Assembly: GCF_003473485.1 (NCBI RefSeq)
Contig: NC_053042.1
Span: 53,097,762-53,161,761, forward strand
Direction: 5' to 3'
Source of the DNA: Medicago truncatula
Lineage: Eukaryota > Streptophyta > Magnoliopsida > Fabales > Fabaceae
Length of the DNA: 64,000 nt
The position numbers and the translations under genes were made by a program. The notes below the pieces were generated by a model. That model made no database searches and was not told where the DNA came from. It saw only the letters and a program-made list of their open reading frames with translations. Of this stretch, positions 57,448 to 64,000 are shown piece by piece. Each line of letters starts with the position of its first letter. Position 1 is the stretch's first letter.

Positions 57448-57618
57448 TACATACGATTCTATCCATACAATGGTAAATAAAATGACAATAGTTATTGGAA
57501 GTTCACACACAAGTTGAGAAATTGAAATTTGAATATCGATCATGACATCCAACTTAATAATTTTAGCATTTTTTTCGATTGGGTGAGAACTTGTGTGTAA
57601 ATTTATATTTTATATCAA

Positions 57619-57690
57619 TTGTAATGTGATCTTAGCTCAATTGGTAGTAACATCGTATATTATATACAAGAGTCGAAATCAATGGCTAAG
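57619..57690 (+). mobile_element. SINE head relic
   Basis: GATCTTAGCTCAATTGGTAG is a good tRNA A box. AGAGTCGAAATC stands where the B box should be. The spacer CATCGTATATTATATACA matches the other SINE relics here. Confidence 0.5.
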
Positions 57691-57699
57691 CTAAGAATT

Positions 57700-59890
57700 T
57701 TATCGAGCCTGGGCAAAGTTTTAACCGCAAATTCACATGCGACATAATATATAAATAGTCATAAAAGAGGCTCGACATTTTGTCGATAAAAGTTCAATTT
57801 GAAATCAAATTATTGAACCACACATCGTTGATCATGTTGTTACCATAAATTAAATGAGCAATGAAGTATATATATATAGATTTTGATTTTGATTTTGTGA
57901 GTATTGAGTATTTCTATGAGCATTGAGTATTGGTTTGGATAAAGGGTATAATAGTTCATAGTTAGGAAGAATTATTCTAATTAAGTCACTTCAACAATTT
58001 ATTCTAAAAATTGATTATAGTAATCGATTTCAAATTCCAATTATATTGATTATAATATTTTATTATATTGATTATATTAATTTTAGTGGTAATTTTATGA
58101 ATTATTCATCTTTAGAATTTATAGTAGAATAGAAAATATTAAAAAATAATAATAATAAGAAGTTTTAGTGACAGCCGAACCGTAGGTAGAGGTCCATAAT
58201 GTATTATTTTAAAATTGTTTTCTTAGAATTACCTACGTTTTTTTCATAGGTAAATGTGGAAAACATGTAGTGACAGCCATTTGACAATGACAAACAAAAT
58301 TAGCGACGAAAATTTTCCTTATAGTGATGAATTTTGGTTGTCACTATAAGTCAAATTTCTTGCAAATTTCTTGCAGCGATACAAAGAAAGTATCGGTTGA
58401 GCTCGGGCGTGTGCCCAGGCTAGCTGGGCGGTAGAAACGCCCTTGGTTGAAATTCAAAACCTAGATACTTCATTTTTCCATCTTAAGAAATGAATTTATA
58501 GCTCATGTTCTTGTTGTAGACATGACCTTCAAGATGTTTATCCAATCGAATTCAAGTTCTTCTGAAATTCATTCGTTTGTGAAATTCATTAAAGACAAAA
58601 ATCATTATTTATTATTCAAAAATTTATTATTTGTTATTGAAATTACATATTCATTTTGAGAAAATTTTATCTTTACTTTTTTTTAGGGAATATATTTTTA
58701 CTTTATTATTAATACATTTACTCTTTTTATGAATTATATATCTATTATTGATATTATTGTTTTTGATAATTTTTAGTTTTGTGATTTTTTTATCTAAAAA
58801 ATAAAATCGAAAGAGTTGACAAAAGAGATGATGTTAAGACCTTTTTTTATTTAGACAAAAGAGATGACGTTAGAGGTTAGACTTGGCAGTCAAAATTTCA
58901 CTTTAGAACACATGCTTTTCCTCTAAGAAAACAAAACCAACACATATCTTTTGACATTTTTTAAAAAAAATATTTTGACTTTTTTTTTTGTTCTCCTAAA
59001 TAATACTACAACTTTAAAAGGAAATTAATAAAAAGAATACTAAATATATATCAATTACCACTAAAATATATTTTGTCAAACAAATTTCTTTTTAAACTAA
59101 TTAAAATGTGAATGCATTTATTTTATTATTTGAATTCGTCGGGTGCTGGTTTGAAATTTGTGAGATTCTTTTTTCTACGTCTCAAGATTGATTTCTTAGT
59201 GTCAATTTCAATGACTTGGTATAAAATAGATGGTGAAATTGCAGTCTTTGAAATAAGTCGGTCATTAGGTCGAATACCGACTTTTTTTTTGTTAAGACAG
59301 AATTTATTCTTACGATTCAGATTTGGACACTTTGTTTTCCTTTTTTCAAGCAATGCTTAGAAGTCAGAGGAAAACCGACACAACAATGTCACCCAATCAG
59401 TCAAATAAGGCGGCATGCAATGCAACTTATACTAATAATATTAGTTTTGATTCTCAGAATCTTGTATCTTGACTTTCGACCAAAGAAATTATAAATGAAA
59501 GATTCTTATGAATGCCACGATTCTTCCTTCCTATCACCAAGAGATAATTATTTCTCTATGGAAAAAAAAGTAGAGGATGATAAATAGTAGATTCTCAAGT
59601 AATTTTTAATTTTGTTGTACCGAAGGTTTTTATTAAAAAAAAAAAATTATAGTAATTTGGAATTCGGTTATGAGTTGAAATATTTGTAAAAATTATTTAT
59701 GTTATGATTTAAATTTGAATTCTTTCAAACGTTTCTTTAGCTAAAGTTCATTAAACCACTAGTGCAACAACTTTCTTAATTAGCAAGTAATTTGAGACAT
59801 GGTCGCATGATATCCAATATGATAGACAAAATAAATTGCATATATAATGTTTTAATAATATTTTACATTAAAATATGCTCAATTTACTAA
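57700..59890. other. Intergenic between transporter copies
   Basis: No gene is supported. Around 58160-58440 a TAGTGACAGCC / GGTTGTCACTATAAG pair of opposing motifs and a GC-rich GGGCGTGTGCCCAGGCTAGC patch suggest worn transposon DNA of unknown type. Confidence 0.35.
58818..58872. mobile_element. Micro-insertion with 19-bp target duplication
   Basis: GACAAAAGAGATGAYGTTA occurs at 58818-58836 and 58854-58872 with one mismatch. The 17-bp insert is AGACC-T7-ATTTA. Here the homopolymer is central, so it fits the A-tail model less well than the others. Confidence 0.45.
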
Positions 59891-59906
59891 AATAGTGTAC
59901 ATAATT

Positions 59907-62900
59907 TCAGTGTTCTAAATTGGTTATAGGTCCTTTAAACCAATGCCTACCACTAAGTATCCAGTAAGAAAGTATAAGAATGATCAAGCATCCAAGTGCA
60001 ACAGGTGTGTAGTTAAGTGTCTCAATCGTTATTGGGTAGGAAACAGGCAATGAGAAGAGGATGGATATGATCACCACCCAAATAACTGCAACCCACCCAA
60101 CAATGATTCCATAACGACCCAAGTTGAAAGGCCCTGGAACAAAATACTTTCGTGCCAAGGTCACCCTAAAGAAGATGGGAAGAGCATAAGCAATGTATAA
60201 GTCAATCACTGCTATGGACACCATGGCTTCAAATGCCACTATACTTCCAAGAGACTGCAATATATAGTTCAAATAGTGTTAGACATGTGACATAAATAAA
60301 ATCAAAGACAATCTTGAAGTCTCATATATATATAAATTATGTGTACATACCGTTAGGGCCATGCAAAATGATATAAAAACAGAAAGCCAGACTGCATATA
60401 TGGGGACATCCTGGTTGTTAACTTTATGCCACAAAGATGAAAATGGCATTGCCCCGTCTCTCGAAAAAGCATAAGCCATCCTGTACAAATTTTAACCAAC
60501 ATAAGTGATTCTACACAAATTTAATCCCTCTTGTATTGGAAGCACTCTGAGAACTGGAATAGTTACCTTGATACGCTGGTAACTGAACCCATACCACAGA
60601 AAAAAATGGCAACGGCAACTATTCCCAAGCAAATAATACCTCCAATTCCATTTCCATATCTTGTCTTGAATACTTGATAAAATATCTCAGCAATGGCATA
60701 TCCACCAGCATCATTGTTTTCACTTAAAAGGTAAGGGATATCAGTAACTGCATAGGTAATACCGATTATGTAACCCCATCCTACAATAATAGATATCCCA
60801 ACAGCGCTTATAATTCCTTTTGGTCCATTCCTGTCAGCACCTTTAGTTTCCTCTGTCTGAAAAGGAAAGTTTGCAGTAAATAGGAAGTATTTTCAAGGCA
60901 TGAATTATGCAGATGAAGTAGTATTGTTAAATACTCCCTCCATTTCAAAATGAGTGTCGCTTTAGCCAATTGCACACAGATTAAGGAATGAAATAAAATA
61001 GTCAAATGTCATAGCAATTTTACCAAATTATCCTAATCAACTATTGGTTTGTTTTTCATTAAAGAAAAAATAATCCTTTGGAAGTAGTGTAATATAGTAT
61101 TAATTGAAGGGTACAATTGAAAAGAAAATGTTATTATTGCATTGGAAACTGAAAGTTACATTCATTTTGAAACAATTTTTTTTTATTAAAACGACGCTCA
61201 TTTTGAAACGAAGGGTACACTCATTTTTTCGCTATAACATTGCTATAGCGCAATTGCACGGCGAAATTTGAACAAATTGCTATTGTTGCGATTAGGCTGC
61301 TTAGTACAAAATAGTGTAAAATAGTGGCTATGGAGACGCTATAGCACTCTTGCATGGTAGAATTTGAACAAATCGCCATTTTCTACGGTTTGCAATGGGT
61401 GATGATAGGTAGACCATTTTATGTGGCAATCCCACCTTATACACCTCTTGTGGCACAATTTAACTTAAAATAATAAAAAATGAATTCTCTCTCTTGAGTG
61501 CCTTTCCCCTTCTCTTTCTTCTCCCTCTCTCTTTACCACCACCACAGTCCACAACAACCAGCGCCGACGCCGGAACTAATAAAACTCAAATCCTGCCGTC
61601 ACCTCCGCCGACCGTGGTTCCTCCTTCCTTCACCGGCCGTGGCACGTCTTCTCCACACAAAAAAAAAACATTCATAAAAAAAAGGACATAAAAAAATTAT
61701 GCAAATTTCTCCTTTCGGTGGCCAAGAAGTAGATGCTTCATCTCTTGGATGGGCTATGTCAGCAGTTTCATCTAGAGCATTCAAGTTACATGGTAACAAG
61801 CAATCGAATGGGGTAAACTTTGACATTCCCATGATGCTCCCTCTAATTGACATGTGTAATAATAGTTTCAATCCAAATGCTAGAATTGTTCAGGAACAAG
61901 AAAGTAGCACAAAGATGTGGGTGAAGGCATGTTATTTCATAGTCTTTCCTTAATGACTCCTCTCCTAGACACATACACTCACACGTCAAATTCTGAGGAA
62001 TTTTCTTTTTAGAAACAACTATACTTTGGATTTTTCTTTGCTGAGGAATTCAATCTTTGCCATAGGTTGTGGCTGAGAAAGCAATCAAGGAAGACGACCC
62101 TTTATTACTTTGCTATGGATGTTTAAGCAATGATCTTTTCCTTCTTGATTATGGATAGGAGAAAACAAAGATACCCTTGGAAAACGAGCAGTATCGTCGG
62201 AGATGGAAGTGCGGCGGATGATTTGAGATGAAAGGGGAAGTTTGAGAGAGGGGATGGTCTCTGAATGAATCAGAAAAACAAAATTAAAAATGGGTAAATT
62301 TACAAAAATGTCCCTGCCACATGGGGGTGGTACAAGAGTGGTACAAAAAAGAGATGTCTACCAATATTTACTCGTTTGCAATTGACAACATTAAATGTAA
62401 GAAAAGTGTAAAAAATATTTACCATATGAGCTGATGCATCATAGCCACTAAGTGTATACTGACTCATTAGAAGTCCCAAGAGAAACATGCAGGGTCTGCT
62501 ATTGATTCCATCCCCATTTTCAGCATTGAAATGAGTGAAAACAAATTTGTTACTAGCCCTTTCCGTTGCAACAGATGGAATGAGAATCATAAGCACAAAA
62601 ACACCTAAAAAAATTCCCCATTCCTGTTAGTAATTGAAAAAAAAGGTCTTTGTCACAATGTTTTAAAAATCAAACCAAACAGGTTGGTCTGACTAGATGA
62701 ACATTGAACCAACCATTACAACAGTTCAGTTATTTTGGCAGTCGATTGCAGTTCTTTCCGGTTTGTGCGGTTCAATACAGTTGAACCACAACTAAGAGAT
62801 CCCGCTAGTTCGACGTTTGGTTCAATTTTTAAAACAATGTTTTGTCCTAAGAATAAAATAGGGAATTTCTTACCAAAAACATTCCAGATAGCACTGAGTT

Positions 62901-64000
62901 GTCCTAAGAACGATAACAAAGATATAGGAAGGCTGTTTATTATACCATGAAGGAGCAAAATTGCACCATGGATGGCAATAATTACATATTTAGATGCTAC
63001 ATATCCACCACCATTTTTTCCACCAGTACTAAGGAGAATGATGACCTGAATGAGTTGTGCGAGTGAAAAATCTACACTTGTTGTCCCTGCCCACTGAAAA
63101 TGAAAAGCAATACAAAGTTATATTTTCAAAATGATTATTGGAAATCTACATCCCACACAAGTTTGACCATGCAGTGAAAATGGAAGATATTGAATTCTAG
63201 AACATGTGACTTCTCAACAATACCAGGCCAATAATATTGAACCTGCAGGAAAAGCGAAAAAATGTGATAGTGTCAGGTAAATGAATGTAGGAGGTTGCAT
63301 GATAGTTTGCATTAAATAGAATCATGTCAGGTGAATGCCATCCCCGCGTGGATCCTCTACAATCGGTTTTATAGTGCACTCAACCATTTTTCTCCCTTAG
63401 TGCATGTTTGCTTTGCAGTAGTTTGTCAAAATCACGGCAAGCCACCATGATTTTATAGAAGCTACTGATTGTAGTTTCTGTAAAATTATAGTGACTCGCT
63501 GTGATTCTGGTAAACTCACCGTGAAACCAAACATGCACTCACTGTAACGGTCTAGAGCAAGCTGCACTGTAAATCTGACTCTAGAGGATCCATATTAGAA
63601 TACTACCAACTAATATATTTGATTCCGATACCGAGCTTAAGGTAAATTCATCCATTGTGGGACAAACACTAACTAGAAATGAATCCAAAATCAATCATAC
63701 GAAAATGATGAAGAAAATTGTTCTAAGGCAATACAGCAAGCGCTGCATGGCATGCGTATCCTATAAAATATTAGGGGCAGAGAGAGAGAGAGTGCTGTTT
63801 GTAGAATACCAGCCAGTAATCCAGGAGGCAAAAGGTGCCCATTTGGAGCCAGCAAGTTTGGCACTCCAATAGTAAAGACCACCGGAAGTTGGAAAAGCTG
63901 AACAAATTTCAGCCATTGAAAGTGCAACAAGCATGGTAAAAGCAGAAGCCAAAAACCAACCATATTGCATAGAAACTGGGCCACCATAGTTCAACCCAGT
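59907..64000 (-). CDS. BAT1: Amino-acid/GABA permease of the APC family, copy 2 (partial, runs off the edge)
   Basis: Exons are seen at 64000-63810 (exon 2, cut by the window edge), 63242-63224, 63093-62874, 62604-62423, 60856-60567, 60480-60351 and 60254-59907. Their lengths (19, 220, 182, 290, 130, 348 nt) equal those of copy 1 exactly, with intact frames and conserved GT-AG sites. Differences are conservative, for example FNIIGL for FNIVGQ and GITNLEH-like for GPITNIQI at the C-terminus. The missing exon 1 should lie just beyond position 64000. The 1.6-kb intron after exon 5 is swollen by a Stowaway MITE and a Pack-type insertion. It looks functional by sequence, so this is a tandem pair rather than a gene plus pseudogene. 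Confidence 0.9.
60933..61214. mobile_element. Stowaway-like MITE, family B copy 2
   Basis: It begins TACTCCCTCCATTTCAAAAT and ends TTTTGAAACGAAGGGTA, matching the copy at 18571 through the whole interior (GAGTGTCGCTTTAGCCAATT and onward). It lies in an intron of transporter copy 2. Confidence 0.8.
61410..62365. mobile_element. Pack-type insertion carrying gene fragments
   Basis: GGTAGACCATTTTATGTGGC at the left and GGTAGACATCTCTTTTTTGT (reverse complement of the right edge) are similar inward-facing ends. Between them are at least two unrelated gene-like pieces. One is a GC-rich proline/serine-coding leader at 61494-61690. The other is two exons of a SET-domain gene at 61699-62159. A leader-like CT-rich segment on the minus strand lies at 62170-62310. 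Capture of several host fragments is the hallmark of Pack-MULEs, but a target duplication is not resolved. Confidence 0.5.
61699..62159 (+). pseudogene. SET-domain methyltransferase fragment, two exons
   Basis: Exon 61699-61926 encodes FGGQEVDASSLGWAMSAVSS, RAFKLHGNKQ and FDIPMMLPLIDMCNNSFNPN, then ARIVQEQES. After a GC-AG intron (AAG|GCATGT to CATAG|GTTGTG), 62066-62159 encodes VVAEKAIKEDDPLLLCYGCL, then SNDLFLLDYG and a stop. This is the second half of the SET domain plus the following segment of rubisco-LSMT-like lysine methyltransferases; the ID(M/H)CN-x-SF-x-PNA motif holds cofactor and active-site residues. Retention of the intron shows it was copied from DNA, not RNA. Both ends of the gene are missing, so it is non-functional. 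Confidence 0.75.
62655..62840. mobile_element. MITE in an intron of transporter copy 2
   Basis: The ends TGTTTTAAAAATCAAACCAA and (reverse complement) TGTTTTAAAAATTGAACCAA face each other. Inner words (GGTTGGTCTGACTAG, GGTTTGTGCGGTTCAA) match the family of the element at 48126. Confidence 0.65.

Overview
The window is nuclear DNA from a flowering plant and most likely an IRLC legume, with Medicago as the best guess. It is strongly AT-rich, its genes are intron-rich with GT-AG junctions, and it carries legume-type SINEs and MITEs, a miR2118 locus, and a hairpin holding the sequence I remember as the Medicago miR2592 mature RNA. No database was consulted; family names rest on motifs and memory.

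Layout. 1-25 kb has no clear protein gene outside transposons. It is a mosaic of MITEs, Mutator-like elements (MULEs) with 9-bp target duplications, LINE and SINE remnants and many tiny A-tailed insertions. Three microRNA-type loci lie here: a miR482-like hairpin (15.2 kb), a pair of miR2592-type hairpins inside a 2.7-kb MULE (18.9-21.6 kb), and MIR2118 (22.2 kb). The miR482 and miR2118 mature sequences are antisense to the P-loop coding sequence of NBS-LRR resistance genes.

25-49 kb is a gene block, all on the minus strand: a CCCH tandem zinc-finger gene (C3H14/15 type, 357 aa), a broken DUF295 F-box gene, a one-exon PAH-like fragment, a two-B-box gene (BBX27 type, 344 aa), a small membrane-protein-like ORF, and a SUMO-like-domain protein (216 aa). 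From memory, Arabidopsis At1g68200 (C3H15), At1g68190 (BBX27) and At1g68185 (ubiquitin-like) are neighbours, so this looks like conserved microsynteny expanded by transposons.

52-64 kb holds two tandem copies of a BAT1/GABA-permease type amino-acid transporter. The first is complete (520 aa, 8 coding exons). The second runs off the right edge with exons 2 (partial) to 8 intact and identical exon lengths. An intron of copy two contains a Stowaway MITE and a Pack-type insertion carrying two exons of a SET-domain methyltransferase gene.

The most unusual signal is a series of about 17 insertions of only 13-21 bp, nearly all A-tailed on one strand and flanked by 10-19 bp direct repeats. Several share a TTG(Y)TC-An end. 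They look like target-primed retroposition products truncated almost to the tail. One sits beside a full SINE insertion with overlapping target duplications.
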